64,000 bases of DNA, from contig NZ_JAUSRN010000015.1 of the NCBI RefSeq assembly GCF_030811855.1, positions 62,001-126,000 of the forward strand, read 5' to 3'. Source of the stretch: Variovorax paradoxus (GTDB taxonomy: Bacteria; Pseudomonadota; Gammaproteobacteria; Burkholderiales; Burkholderiaceae_C). The notes under the pieces were generated by a model. That model ran no database searches and had not been told where the DNA came from. It worked only from the letters and a program-made list of their open reading frames with translations. Shown here piece after piece: positions 8,261-17,060 of the stretch (the first letter of the stretch is position 1; every line of letters begins with the position of its first letter). Position numbers and translations under genes: made by a program.

Positions 8261-8902
8261 TCAGTACCGTTTTTCGAGGACCATCTGGTCCGCGTCGCGC
8301 CGCATTGAGAAGCGGTTGATGAAGCTGTTGCCCAGCAGCACGAAGGGCATGGGCTGCGGTGAGACGATGGCGTCGATGTCGTACACCTCGACGTCGCCCA
8401 CGCGCACCGATTGCAGCCGCAGCTTGTAGCCCTGGGACACGCCGTTGGCGGTGTTCATCTGGACGCGCTGGCCCTTGCTGTAGTCCAGCCCGATGCGCTG
8501 CGCATCGGCGGCCGACAACGCGATCGAGGTGGCGCCCGTGTCGAGCATGAAGGTGACGGGGCGGCCGTTGATGGCGCCTTGCGTCATGAAGTGGCCGCGG
8601 CTGTCGGCCGGCAGCACGATGCGGCTGCCGCCGCCCGTTCCCCCTCCGCCGCCAATGCTCACGGGCGTGTCCATGCGCAGGTTGAGGCGCTTGCCTTCGA
8701 GCTCGACCACCGCCTGCTCGGCCTGCAGCGACACGAGCTTGACGCCCTGGAAGGTCTCGCCGACGGCCACGGTCTTGGGCGGAGCGCCGTCGACGATCAG
8801 GATCGCGCGGCTGCCGATGGTGCCTGTCAGCATGACGGAGCTTGCCGCATGCGCCCCTGCAGCGGCAGCCAGGAGCTGCGCTGCGACGACCAGGGATTTC
8901 AT
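8261..8902 (-). CDS. Retropepsin-like aspartic protease, exported (TIGR02281 type)
   Basis: A 213-aa secreted or periplasmic protein. The signal peptide MKSLVVAAQLLAAAAGAHA is followed by a region resembling a PDZ-like or beta-rich stalk (AVGETFQGVKLVSLQ) and a Gly-rich linker (GGGGGTGGG). The C-terminal retropepsin fold contains the catalytic FMLDTGATSIALS motif and the flap/second-loop segment VLLGNSFINRF. One catalytic Asp per chain means it would act as a dimer. It ends 10 bases from the convergent RidA gene and begins 7 bases after yajQ ends, so it is likely co-transcribed with yajQ. Confidence 0.88.
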   Translation of the reverse strand: MKSLVVAAQLLAAAAGAHAASSVMLTGTIGSRAILIVDGAPPKTVAVGETFQGVKLVSLQAEQAVVELEGKRLNLRMDTPVSIGGGGGTGGGSRIVLPADSRGHFMTQGAINGRPVTFMLDTGATSIALSAADAQRIGLDYSKGQRVQMNTANGVSQGYKLRLQSVRVGDVEVYDIDAIVSPQPMPFVLLGNSFINRFSMRRDADQMVLEKRY

Positions 8903-8909
8903 TTGCAGA

Positions 8910-9395
8910 TCAGTCGCGGAAGTTGTTGAACGACAGCGGCATGTCGGGCACGTCTTTCTTGATGAGTGCCATGGCGGCCTGCAGGTCGTCGCGCTTGGCG
9001 CCGGTGATGCGCACCGCATCGCCCTGGATGGCGGCCTGCACCTTGAGCTTGCTGTCCTTGATGATGCGGGTGATCTTCTTGGCCTGCTCGGTTTCGATGC
9101 CGCTCTTGACCTTGATGACCTGCTTGACCTTGTCGCCGCCGATTTTCTGCACGTCGCCCTTGTCGAGAAAGCGCACGTCGACACTGCGTTTGGTGAGCTT
9201 GGCGCGAAGAATGTCTTCCACCTGCACAAGCTGGAACTCGGCGTCACCGATCATGGTGATTTCCTTGTCCTTGAGCTCGACGGCGGCGGCCGTGCCCTTG
9301 AAATCGAAACGCGTTGCGATTTCCTTGGCGGTGTTTTCGACCGCGTTCTTCACTTCGGGCAGATTGGGTTCGCAAACGGTATCGAAAGACGGCAT
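8910..9395 (-). CDS. yajQ: YajQ family nucleotide-binding protein
   Basis: A 161-aa member of the YajQ family, cytosolic proteins with two ferredoxin-like domains that bind nucleotides (cyclic di-GMP in Xanthomonas). The N terminus MPSFDTVCEPNLPEVKNAV, the central SGIETEQAKKITRIIKDSKLKVQAAIQGDAVRITGAKRDDLQ and the C-terminal LPLSFNNFRD-type ending (here MPLSFNNFRD) are full-length and canonical. A strong ribosome site (AGGAGG) lies 6-7 bases upstream of the ATG. It is divergent from murB, with only 45 bases between start codons, so the promoters must be compact. Confidence 0.94.
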   Translation of the reverse strand: MPSFDTVCEPNLPEVKNAVENTAKEIATRFDFKGTAAAVELKDKEITMIGDAEFQLVQVEDILRAKLTKRSVDVRFLDKGDVQKIGGDKVKQVIKVKSGIETEQAKKITRIIKDSKLKVQAAIQGDAVRITGAKRDDLQAAMALIKKDVPDMPLSFNNFRD

Positions 9396-9440
9396 TGGGC
9401 TCCTCCTGGAATCGCGGGTGCTGGATGCGACAATTCTCCC

Positions 9441-10493
9441 ATGATCGTGGAGAACAACGTCCCGCTGCAGCCGTACAACAGCTTCGGCATCGTCGCGCGC
9501 GCGCAGAACCTGGTGCGCATCGCCAGCGAAGGGGACGTGGCCGAGCTGCGGGCCGATCCGCGCTGGCGCGACGCACCCCGTTTCGTATTGGGCGGGGGCA
9601 GCAACATCGTGCTCACGGGCGACGTGAAGCCATTGGTGCTGAAGGTCGAGATCAAGGGGCTGCGGCTGGTCGAAGAGACCCCGCGCGCCTGGATCGTGGA
9701 GGCTGGCGCGGGCGAGGTCTGGCACGACGCCATTCAGTGGATGCTCGCCAACGGCTATCCGGGGCTCGAGAACCTGGCGCTCATTCCGGGCACGGTGGGC
9801 GGCGCGCCGGTGCAGAACATCGGCGCCTACGGGGTCGAGCTGCAAGACCGTTTCGATTCGCTCGACGCCATCGACCTGGACACCGGGCTTAGCTTCACCC
9901 TGGACGCTGCGCAATGCGCCTTCGGCTACCGCGACTCGGTGTTCAAGCACGTGCGCAGCGGGCCGAACGATTTCGGGCTTTCGGGCCGGGCGCTCATCAG
10001 CCGCGTGCGCTTTCGCCTGGCCAAGCCCTGGAAGGCGGTGGTGGGCTACCTCGACCTGGAACGCAAGATGGAGGAAAACGGCAACTTCACGCCCAGCCCC
10101 ACCGACGTGTTCGACTGGGTCTGCGCCATCCGCCGCGCCAAGCTGCCTGACTGGCGCGTGCTCGGCAATGCCGGCAGCTTCTTCAAGAACCCGACCGTCA
10201 CGCCCGAGCAGTGCGCCGACATCATTGCGCGCGACCCGAAGATCGTGCATTACCCGATGGCCGATGGCAGCATCAAGCTTGCGGCCGGCTGGCTCATCGA
10301 CGCCTGCGGCTGGAAGGGCAAATCGGTCGGCAATGCCGGCGTCTACGAGAAACAGGCGCTGGTGCTGGTGAACCGCGGCGGCCTCGAAAACCCGGTGACG
10401 GGCGGCGAGGTGATGACGCTGGCCAAGGCCATCCAGACGAGCGTGTACGAGCGCTTCGGCATCCGGTTGGAACCGGAGCCGGTGGTCGTCTGA
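9441..10493 (+). CDS. murB: MurB, UDP-N-acetylenolpyruvoylglucosamine reductase
   Basis: A 350-aa FAD enzyme that reduces UDP-GlcNAc-enolpyruvate to UDP-MurNAc in peptidoglycan synthesis. FAD-binding segments FVLGGGSNIVLTGD and LIPGTVGGAPVQNIGAYGVEL, and the catalytic region NAGSFFKNPTVT (Ser as proton donor) with GWLIDACGWKGKSVGNAGVYEKQALVLVN, are all visible. The length and layout match type I (E. coli-like) MurB. Its stop codon overlaps the start of the next gene (TGATG at 10491-10495), showing translational coupling. Confidence 0.95.
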   Translation: MIVENNVPLQPYNSFGIVARAQNLVRIASEGDVAELRADPRWRDAPRFVLGGGSNIVLTGDVKPLVLKVEIKGLRLVEETPRAWIVEAGAGEVWHDAIQWMLANGYPGLENLALIPGTVGGAPVQNIGAYGVELQDRFDSLDAIDLDTGLSFTLDAAQCAFGYRDSVFKHVRSGPNDFGLSGRALISRVRFRLAKPWKAVVGYLDLERKMEENGNFTPSPTDVFDWVCAIRRAKLPDWRVLGNAGSFFKNPTVTPEQCADIIARDPKIVHYPMADGSIKLAAGWLIDACGWKGKSVGNAGVYEKQALVLVNRGGLENPVTGGEVMTLAKAIQTSVYERFGIRLEPEPVVV

Positions 10494-11338
10494 TGGACCT
10501 CGACTTCCTGCACCTGAATTACCGGCGGCGCATTGCCGCCCTGATCTGGGCCCGCCGAGCCATTGTGCTGGGCGCCTTGGTCGCGGTGTTCCTCACCTTC
10601 CGAAGTGGCGGCCGGTTTGTGCTGGTGCCGTTGGTCCTGGGTGGATGGCTTTTTGCCGCCACGCTGGGCTTCATGGAATCCAGCCTGCGCCGCCAGTTCA
10701 TCCGCGAGGCGCGCATGCCGCCGTTCCTCATCGGCAAGCTGCGCGCCGCACACCCCGGGCTCAGCGTTCGCGACGCCGAACTGGTGCTGCGCGGCCTGCG
10801 CCAGTTTTTCATGGCCCATCTGCGCAGCGGCCGCAAGTTCGTCGCCATGCCGTCCAAGGTGGTCGACACCGCGTGGCACGAGTTCATCCTGCACACGCAG
10901 GGCTACCAGAACTGGTGCAAGGCGGCCTTCGGCGGCATGCTGCACCACAGCCCGGCGGAGGTGCTGGGCAAGGACCCGAAGCGCAACGATGGCCTGCGCC
11001 GCAGCTGGTATTGGGCCTGCAAGGAAGAAAGCATCGACCCGCGCAAGCCGGCTCGCCTGCCGCTCTTGTTCGCGCTCGACGTGAAGTTCGGCATTCCAGG
11101 CGGCTTCGACTACGTGCCCGACTGCAAGGCCGTCGACCGGCACAACGGCTCCGACGCCCATTGCGGCACCAGCTTTGGCGACTCGTCGTCCTCATCGGAT
11201 GGCGGCAGCTCGGGCGATGCCAACGGCTTTGGCGGCAGCGAATCGAGCGGCAGCAGTGACGGCGGCGGAGGAGGGGATTCTTCCGGCGGTGACGGGGGCG
11301 GCTGCGGTGGTGGTTGCGGCGGGGGCGGTGGCGACTGA
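10493..11338 (+). CDS. Membrane protein with glycine/cysteine-rich C terminus, hypothetical
   Basis: A 281-aa protein coupled to murB by a TGATG overlap. Residues about 17-65 form two hydrophobic membrane segments (AIVLGALVAVFLTF and LVPLVLGGWLFAATLGF). A conserved-looking globular region follows with MPSKVVDTAWHEFILHTQGYQNWCKAAFG and HHSP, reminiscent of the glycine-rich-domain-like family in which a WHxF/H motif recurs. The last 70 residues are almost only Ser, Gly and Asp and end in GGGCGGGCGGGGGD. Function unknown. The low-complexity tail could be an extended metal-binding or surface segment. Confidence 0.8.
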   Translation: MDLDFLHLNYRRRIAALIWARRAIVLGALVAVFLTFRSGGRFVLVPLVLGGWLFAATLGFMESSLRRQFIREARMPPFLIGKLRAAHPGLSVRDAELVLRGLRQFFMAHLRSGRKFVAMPSKVVDTAWHEFILHTQGYQNWCKAAFGGMLHHSPAEVLGKDPKRNDGLRRSWYWACKEESIDPRKPARLPLLFALDVKFGIPGGFDYVPDCKAVDRHNGSDAHCGTSFGDSSSSSDGGSSGDANGFGGSESSGSSDGGGGGDSSGGDGGGCGGGCGGGGGD

Positions 11339-11367
11339 CCGGCAAGCACGCACCGCGCACCATGCAA

Positions 11368-11389
11368 AACGGGCCCCGAGGGGCCCGTT
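11368..11389. terminator. Bidirectional hairpin between convergent genes
   Basis: The near-perfect stem AACGGGCCC/GGGCCCGTT (11368-11389) with a 4-base loop lies between the converging ends of the gene at 10493-11338 and argG. The plus strand has GTCATTG after it and the minus strand ends in TTTTGC, so it could stop transcription best for argG. Stem visible; function inferred. Confidence 0.7.
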
Positions 11390-11412
11390 GTCATTGCAAG
11401 AAGCGCGTCGGC

Positions 11413-12753
11413 TTACTTGCTCTCGTCGTCGTTCGAGAGCCGCGGCACCGAGGTGCCCTGGCCCGGGGACAGCAACCCGGTACGGGTGTAGATCGCCAGC
11501 TTCTCGCGCGTGTCGACGATGTCGAGGTTGCGCATCGTGAGCTGGCCGATGCGGTCCAGCGGCGTGAACGCCCCGGCAACCTTTTCCATGCTCAGCCGTT
11601 CGGGCTGGTAGGTGAGGTTGGGCGAGACGGTGTTGAGAATCGAGTAGTCGTTACCGCGACGCAGCTCGACGGTCACTTCGCCGGTGATGGCGCGCGCCAC
11701 CCAGCGCTGGGCCGTCTCGCGCAGCATGATGGCTTGCGGGTCGAACCAGCGGCCCTGGTAGAGCAGGCGGCCGAGCTTGCGGCCGTTGTCGCGGTACTGC
11801 TCGATCGTGTCTTCGTTGTGGATGCCGGTCACCAGGCGCTCGTAGGCAATGAACAGCAGCGCAAGGCCGGGTGCCTCGTAGATGCCGCGGCTCTTGGCCT
11901 CGATGATGCGGTTCTCGATCTGGTCGCTCATGCCCAGGCCGTGGCGCCCGCCAATGCGGTTGGCTTCCAGGATCAGGTCGACAAGGTTTGCGTACTCCAC
12001 GCCGTTCAAAGCGACGGGGCGGCCTTCCTCGAAGCGCACGCTGACCGTTTCGCGCTTGACCTCGACTTCGTCTTTCCAGAACGCGACGCCCATGATCGGC
12101 TGCACGATCTGCATGCCGCTGTCGAGGTTCTCCAGGTCCTTGGCCTCGTGCGTGGCGCCGAGCATGTTGGAGTCGGTGCTGTAGGCCTTCTCGGCCGACA
12201 TCTTGTAGCCGAAGCCGGCCTTGGTCATGAACGCCGACATCTCGGCGCGGCCGCCGAGCTCGTCGATGAACAGCTGGTCGAGCCAGGGCTTGTAGATCTT
12301 GAGGGCAGGGTTGGTGAGCAGGCCGTAGCGGTAGAAGCGCTCGATGTCGTTGCCCTTGTAGGTGCTGCCGTCGCCCCAGATGTGGACGTCGTCTTCCTTC
12401 ATGGCCGACACCAGCATGGTGCCCGTCACCGCGCGGCCGAGCGGCGTGGTGTTGAAGTAGGTGACGCCGGCGGTGGTGACGTGGAAGGCGCCGGCCTGCA
12501 GAGCGGCAATGCCTTCGTTGGCGAGCTGCGCGCGGCAGTCGATCAGGCGCGCGTTCTGCGCGCCGTATAGCATCGCCTTGCGGGGAATCTCGTCGTAGTC
12601 GGGCTCGTCGGGCTGGCCGAGGTTGGCGGTGTAGGCGTAGGGAATCGCGCCCTTCAGCTTCATCCAGTGCAGCGCGGCGCTGGTGTCCAGGCCGCCCGAA
12701 AAGGCAATGCCGACCTTCTGGCCGGCGGGAACGTTTTGGAGAATGGTCGACAT
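11413..12753 (-). CDS. argG: ArgG, argininosuccinate synthase
   Basis: A 446-aa cytosolic enzyme joining citrulline and aspartate with ATP in arginine synthesis. The ATP-pyrophosphatase P-loop AFSGGLDTSAALHWM is at residues 18-32, followed by citrulline/aspartate-binding segments such as STYKGNDIERFYRYG and STDSNMLGATHEAKDLENL. The length of about 447 residues and these sequences place it in the E. coli-type long subgroup rather than the 400-residue subgroup. It begins 20 bases after the end of ppnP on the same strand, so the two are probably co-transcribed. Confidence 0.95.
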   Translation of the reverse strand: MSTILQNVPAGQKVGIAFSGGLDTSAALHWMKLKGAIPYAYTANLGQPDEPDYDEIPRKAMLYGAQNARLIDCRAQLANEGIAALQAGAFHVTTAGVTYFNTTPLGRAVTGTMLVSAMKEDDVHIWGDGSTYKGNDIERFYRYGLLTNPALKIYKPWLDQLFIDELGGRAEMSAFMTKAGFGYKMSAEKAYSTDSNMLGATHEAKDLENLDSGMQIVQPIMGVAFWKDEVEVKRETVSVRFEEGRPVALNGVEYANLVDLILEANRIGGRHGLGMSDQIENRIIEAKSRGIYEAPGLALLFIAYERLVTGIHNEDTIEQYRDNGRKLGRLLYQGRWFDPQAIMLRETAQRWVARAITGEVTVELRRGNDYSILNTVSPNLTYQPERLSMEKVAGAFTPLDRIGQLTMRNLDIVDTREKLAIYTRTGLLSPGQGTSVPRLSNDDESK

Positions 12754-12773
12754 GTGCGTGTCCAGTTCGCGGT

Positions 12774-13100
12774 TCAGCCGAAGTGGCAGATATAGCTGTA
12801 GGGCTCGCCGGTTACCCGGATCTGGAAGCTCGAATTGCCCGGCACGCTGAACTTCTGGCCAGGGCCCGCGGCGACCCATTCGGCGCTGCCTTCGAGCAGG
12901 TATTCGCAGCTACCGGCCGTGCCTTCCATGATTTCGGGCGCGCCGGTCTTGAAGGTCAGGGTGGACGGAAGAATCACGCCGACTGATTTTTTCGTGCCGT
13001 CGGCGAGCGTGAGGCTGTGGCTCACGCACTTGCCGTCGAAATACACGTTGGCCTTGGTCGCCACTGCGGCGCTGTTGAGAGTGTCGGTAGTCGTCGTCAT
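12774..13100 (-). CDS. ppnP: PpnP, pyrimidine/purine nucleoside phosphorylase
   Basis: A 108-aa cupin-fold protein of the DUF1255 family, shown in E. coli to phosphorolyse many nucleosides. Family segments are ANVYFDGKCVSHSLTLADGTKKSVGVILP, FKTGAPEIMEGTAGSCEYLL and the C-terminal GNSSFQIRVTGEPYSYICHFG. The length is normal. It sits immediately upstream of argG with a 20-base gap. The family assignment is strong; the enzymatic role is by homology. Confidence 0.9.
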   Translation of the reverse strand: MTTTTDTLNSAAVATKANVYFDGKCVSHSLTLADGTKKSVGVILPSTLTFKTGAPEIMEGTAGSCEYLLEGSAEWVAAGPGQKFSVPGNSSFQIRVTGEPYSYICHFG

Positions 13101-13234
13101 TGGATGGCGCCGGCGCGTGCGCGGTCGGCTTGTCGAGGACGCGCCACCGCGGCGGCGCACCCCTTGGGGGTTGGAAAAGTCCTCGATTTTAGGGCTTGGC
13201 CGACATTGCCAGCCCGACTACCGCATTGCGCGGT

Positions 13235-13825
13235 TCAGCGCCAGTGGCGGTAGCCGTATCCGCGATAGCCGCCCCAGCCCCTGGAGTAGCCCAGGTTCAG
13301 CGAAATGCCGACCGGCGGATAGACGTAAGGCTGCGGGTAGACATAGCTCGGCTGCACGTAGACGGGGGCCGGATACACCGGTGCCGGCTGCGCGTAAACG
13401 GGCGGCGGCGGCGCATTGGAGACCACCACGCCGGGCTCGGGCACCACGCTGTCCCATGCCGATCCGCCTGGTTGCGCGTATTGCGGGGGCTGCTGGTATT
13501 GGTACTGCTGCTGCCCGCTGTCGGCTTCGGCCGGATAAGGCTGCAACTGGGACTGGGGCGCGACCGGTGCCGTCGTCACGCCATAGGCGCTGGCCTGGAT
13601 CGGGATGGTGGCGCCCGGCCGGCTGTTCATGCGCGTGGTGTACTGGCGCCCGTTGTACTCGTAGGTCACGTTGTAGCTTGGGCTGCTGCCGGTGGTCTCG
13701 TAGACGGGGGTGGCGGAAATCACCCTCGCCCATGCCTCCTGGGCCTGGACTACGCTGACGGCGCCCGCCGTCAACAGGCCGGCCACGGAAAGGCCCGTGA
13801 GGGCGCGAAAAACTTGTCGGTTCAT
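13235..13825 (-). CDS. Exported Pro/Tyr/Gln-rich envelope protein
   Basis: A 196-aa secreted protein. The signal peptide MNRQVFRALTGLSVAGLLTAGAVSVVQA is followed by a short folded domain (ARVISATPVYETTG...YNVTYEYNGRQYTTRMNSRPGATIPIQ), a conserved beta-rich module in small beta- and gammaproteobacterial envelope proteins. A low-complexity region of Tyr-Pro-Val-Gln repeats (PVYAQPAPVYPAPVYVQPSY) and a Gly/Tyr/Arg-rich tail ending in YGYRHWR complete it. Likely periplasmic or outer-membrane associated. No enzymatic function is recognised. Confidence 0.8.
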   Translation of the reverse strand: MNRQVFRALTGLSVAGLLTAGAVSVVQAQEAWARVISATPVYETTGSSPSYNVTYEYNGRQYTTRMNSRPGATIPIQASAYGVTTAPVAPQSQLQPYPAEADSGQQQYQYQQPPQYAQPGGSAWDSVVPEPGVVVSNAPPPPVYAQPAPVYPAPVYVQPSYVYPQPYVYPPVGISLNLGYSRGWGGYRGYGYRHWR

Positions 13826-13882
13826 GGTGTTCTCTCCTGCAGATCGGGGTTGGAGGCCGGCCGGCGAGACGGGTTCCGGGGT

Positions 13883-14239
13883 TTACACGGCGTTCACAGC
13901 AGCCCAGGCTTCGGCGTCGAACCCTGTCGTAACGCCGGTTTTGGCGCCCCAGTTGACCACCGGCCGCTTGATGAGGCTAGGGTTGGCCAGCAATGCGGCG
14001 CGGGCGGAAGCGGCATCGACCACCGCGTTGCGTTCGGCTTCGCCCAACTTGCGCCAGGTGGTGCCGCGTCGGTTGACCAAAGCCTCCCAGCCCGGCTCTT
14101 TCAGCCAGTGGTCGAGCTCGGCCTCGGGCACGCCCTGCTTCTTGAAGTCATGGAAGGTGTAGGCAACGCCGTGTTCGTCGAGCCAGGCGCGGGCGCGCTT
14201 GACGGTGTCGCAATTGGGAATTCCGTAGAGGGTTGTCAT
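13883..14239 (-). CDS. ArsC/Spx-like thioredoxin-fold reductase (YffB type)
   Basis: A 118-aa protein of the ArsC-like superfamily. It opens MTTLYGIPNCDTVKRARAWLDEHGV with a single active-site Cys (residue 10) and has FHDFKKQGVPEAEL and SLIKRPVVNWG, where the KRPV segment is the conserved cis-Pro/Arg region. The size and sequence match YffB rather than true arsenate reductases. The exact role (glutathione-dependent reductase) is unproven. It is divergent from folC with a 57-base gap. Confidence 0.87.
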   Translation of the reverse strand: MTTLYGIPNCDTVKRARAWLDEHGVAYTFHDFKKQGVPEAELDHWLKEPGWEALVNRRGTTWRKLGEAERNAVVDAASARAALLANPSLIKRPVVNWGAKTGVTTGFDAEAWAAVNAV

Positions 14240-14296
14240 GGTCGCCAATGATGCCGATAAAACGCGGGGCGCCGGGCGCATTCCGGGTCGGCGACA

Positions 14297-15604
14297 ATGC
14301 CGGCCTCCATGGAAACCCTTAACGACTGGCTCGCACGCGCCGAGCAACTCCATCCGAAGAACATCGAGCTCGGGCTCGACCGCGCCAAAGAGATGGCGGC
14401 CCGCATGGGCCTGCGCTTCGACTGCCCGGTCATCACCGTGGCCGGCACCAATGGCAAGGGCTCGACCTGCGCCATGCTCGAATCGATCCTCCGGCATGCC
14501 GGCTATCGCACGGCGGTCTTCACGTCGCCGCATCTGGTGCGCTTCGAGGAACGGCTGCGGCTCTCGGGCGAAGCGGTCGACGCTTCTAAATTGATAGCAA
14601 ACTTCGAGGCGGTGGAAGTGGCGCGGGGCGACATGCCGCTGACGTACTTCGAGTTCACGACCCTCGGCATCCTGCGCTGCATGATCGAGGAGAAGCCGGA
14701 CGTGGCCATTCTCGAGGTCGGCCTGGGCGGCCGGCTCGACGCAGTCAACATCATCGACACCGATTGCGCGGTCATCACCAGCATCGACCTCGACCACATG
14801 GATTACCTCGGGCCCGACCGCGAAAGCATCGGCTTCGAAAAGGCCGGCATCCTGCGCCCGGGCAAGCCCGCCATCGTGAGTGACCCGATGCCGCCGCAAA
14901 GCGTGATCGACCACGCAGCGGCCATCGGCGCCGACCTCTGGCGCTTCGGGCACGATTTCAACGTCTCTGGCGACAAGCAGCAGTGGGGCTGGTCGGGCCG
15001 CGGCCGGCGCTACAGCGGGCTGGCCTATCCGGCGCTGCGCGGCGCCAACCAGCTGCTCAATGCCGCGGGCGTGCTTGCGGCGCTCGAAGCGCTGCGGCCG
15101 CAATTGCCGATCACCGCGCAGGCCGTGCGCACGGGGCTCGCCATGGTCGAGCTGCCCGGTCGCTTCCAGATCATTCCGGGCGAACCCGCGCTGGTACTCG
15201 ATGTGGCGCACAACGCCCATGCGGTCGCGGCACTGGCCGAGAACCTCGACGCGATGGGCTTCTACCCCACCACGCACGGCGTGTTCGGTGTCATGGCCGA
15301 CAAGGATCTGGCCCCGATCCTCGCGCGCATCGGCCCGATGATCGACCGCTGGTACTTCACCGATCTGCCGACGCCGCGCGCCGCCAAGGCGAGCGATCTG
15401 CTCGCGAGTTGGCAGGCGCAAAACACGCGCGCCGATGCCTCCGGCAGCACGCATAAGGGACCGATGGAAGCGCTCCGCGCAGCCATCGAGCACGCGGACC
15501 CCGCTGATAGAATCGTGGTCTTCGGATCGTTCTTCACCGTGGGTGGCGTGCTGGAGCACGGCACTCCGCGGCTGCAAGCCAAACACCTGCTGCCCGGCGG
15601 CTGA
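14297..15604 (+). CDS. folC: FolC, dihydrofolate synthase/folylpolyglutamate synthase
   Basis: A 435-aa Mur-ligase-fold enzyme that adds glutamate to dihydropteroate and folates. The P-loop VAGTNGKGSTCAMLESIL lies at about residues 48-65; TSPHLVRFEERL, ILEVGLGGRLDAVN, DLDHMDYLG and VLDVAHNAHAV are canonical family motifs in order. A start at 14309 (METLNDW) is equally possible. It leads a rightward run: a SPOR-domain gene, cvpA, purF, metZ and gltX follow, the same cluster known around folC-dedD-cvpA-purF in proteobacteria. Confidence 0.95.
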   Translation: MPASMETLNDWLARAEQLHPKNIELGLDRAKEMAARMGLRFDCPVITVAGTNGKGSTCAMLESILRHAGYRTAVFTSPHLVRFEERLRLSGEAVDASKLIANFEAVEVARGDMPLTYFEFTTLGILRCMIEEKPDVAILEVGLGGRLDAVNIIDTDCAVITSIDLDHMDYLGPDRESIGFEKAGILRPGKPAIVSDPMPPQSVIDHAAAIGADLWRFGHDFNVSGDKQQWGWSGRGRRYSGLAYPALRGANQLLNAAGVLAALEALRPQLPITAQAVRTGLAMVELPGRFQIIPGEPALVLDVAHNAHAVAALAENLDAMGFYPTTHGVFGVMADKDLAPILARIGPMIDRWYFTDLPTPRAAKASDLLASWQAQNTRADASGSTHKGPMEALRAAIEHADPADRIVVFGSFFTVGGVLEHGTPRLQAKHLLPGG

Positions 15605-15665
15605 TCGCCGGGCCGTCCGCACCATCTGGCACCACCTCGCTGCACTCCTTCAGGGATCGAACTTC

Positions 15666-16544
15666 ATGGCGTTTTTCAAGTTCCGCACGCGCGGCCCGCA
15701 AGGCAACGAAGGACGCAGCGCACCGGCCGCCGTCCCCGCGGAAAGTGTCGAAACCATGCGCCGCCGCGCGCGGCACCGACTGGTGGGCGCGGCCGTTCTG
15801 GTGCTGCTTGGCGTGATCGGATTTCCGTTGTTGTTCGACACCCAGCCGCGCCCGGTCTCGGTCGACATTCCCATCGAGATTCCCGACCGCAACAAGGTCA
15901 AGCCATTGCCGGTGCCTGCAACGCCCGCGCCCGCCGCTCCCACCACAGGCGCGGCCGACAGCGGCGCCCGCGTGGCGGCGGCGCCCCCTTCGGCATCGAG
16001 CGGCGGCATGATTACCGAAACCGCCGACGGCACTGAGATCCCATCCGGCAAGCCGGCCGCCAGCACGCCTCCGGCCGAAACCCGACCCACCGCTGAAGCC
16101 AAGCCGGAACGCAAGCCCGAGCCGAAGCCGGAACACAAACCCGAACCCAAGCCCGAGCCGAAGCCAAAGCCCGAAGCCAAGCCGGAAGCCAAACCCGAAC
16201 CGAAGCCCGCGGCGCCCAAGCCGGCTGCGGCCGAGGACGGCAACCGCGCGCGCGCCTTGCTCGAAGGCAAGCCTTCCAACACCAGCACCACCAAGCCCGC
16301 CGCCGAAGACGGCGGCCGCTTCGTCGTGCAGGTCGGTGCCTTTGCCGATGCCGACAAGGCGCGCGAAGTGCGGCAAAAGCTCGAGAAGGCCGGCCTCAAG
16401 ACCTATGTGAACGTGGCCAAGACGTCCGATGGCGAGCAGCGCACGCGTGTGCGTGTCGGGCCGTTCAGCTCGCGCGCCGAGGCGGACAAGGCCGCGGAGA
16501 AGGTCAAGGGCTTGTCTTTGTCGGCCGCCATCCTCACGTTGTAG
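15666..16544 (+). CDS. dedD: SPOR-domain cell-division protein (DedD-like)
   Basis: A 292-aa bitopic inner-membrane protein. A short cytoplasmic tail rich in Arg is followed by one membrane span (LVGAAVLVLLGVIGFPLLF, about residues 39-57). A periplasmic Pro/Ala-rich spacer and a strongly repetitive Lys-Pro-Glu stretch (about residues 140-185) follow. The C-terminal SPOR domain (about 215-292) has GGRFVVQVGAFADADKAREV and the ending TRVRVGPFSSRAEAD. SPOR domains bind denuded septal peptidoglycan. The position between folC and cvpA matches dedD in other proteobacteria. Confidence 0.88.
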   Translation: MAFFKFRTRGPQGNEGRSAPAAVPAESVETMRRRARHRLVGAAVLVLLGVIGFPLLFDTQPRPVSVDIPIEIPDRNKVKPLPVPATPAPAAPTTGAADSGARVAAAPPSASSGGMITETADGTEIPSGKPAASTPPAETRPTAEAKPERKPEPKPEHKPEPKPEPKPKPEAKPEAKPEPKPAAPKPAAAEDGNRARALLEGKPSNTSTTKPAAEDGGRFVVQVGAFADADKAREVRQKLEKAGLKTYVNVAKTSDGEQRTRVRVGPFSSRAEADKAAEKVKGLSLSAAILTL

Positions 16545-16562
16545 TAGCCATCGCCCGTTGCC

Positions 16563-17048
16563 GTGGCCCTGCTCGATTGGATCGCCGTCGCGCTCATCGT
16601 CGTGTCGATGCTGTTCGGCCTCTGGCGGGGCCTGGTGTTCGAGGTGATTTCGCTGGCGGGTTGGGTGGCTGCATTCATTGCCGCCCAGTGGCTGGCGTCG
16701 AGCGTGGCGGCATGGCTGCCATTCGGCGACCCGCAGGCTACCTGGCGCTACCCGCTGGCCTTTGTGCTGGTGTTCGTGGCGGTGGCATTCGGCGTAGGCC
16801 TGGTGGCGGCGCTGACGCGAAAGTTGATTGCGGCTGTCGGCCTCAGGCCGGTGGACCGGCTATTGGGTGGGGCCTTTGGAGCGGCGCGGGGTGCGGTTGC
16901 CCTGCTCGTGCTGGCGGTCATTGTTCATTTGCTGGCGTTGAGCGACAGTGCCTGGTGGCACGAATCGCGCAGCGCCATTGTTCTCGATGCGGCATTGCAG
17001 GGCCTGAAACCCGCGCTGCCTGAAAAGTTGGCAAGCTACCTGCCCTGA
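16563..17048 (+). CDS. cvpA: CvpA family inner-membrane protein
   Basis: A 161-aa membrane protein with four hydrophobic segments. It opens MALLDWIAVALIVVSMLFGLWRGLVFEVISLAGWVAAF, the usual CvpA start, and has PLAFVLVFVAVAFGVGLVAALTRKL and VGLRPVDRLLGGAFGAARGAV (conserved GxxRxxDRxLGxxFGxxRG). The apparent start is GTG at 16563. It lies 12 bases upstream of purF, the classical cvpA-purF arrangement; CvpA is needed for colicin V export in E. coli and for envelope robustness. Confidence 0.92.
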   Translation: MALLDWIAVALIVVSMLFGLWRGLVFEVISLAGWVAAFIAAQWLASSVAAWLPFGDPQATWRYPLAFVLVFVAVAFGVGLVAALTRKLIAAVGLRPVDRLLGGAFGAARGAVALLVLAVIVHLLALSDSAWWHESRSAIVLDAALQGLKPALPEKLASYLP

Positions 17049-17060
17049 GAGGAATCGTTC

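Noticed and set aside
16090..16215. Tandem DNA repeat
   Set aside because: The periodicity is only the Lys-Pro-Glu protein repeat of the SPOR-domain protein, not an independent DNA element.
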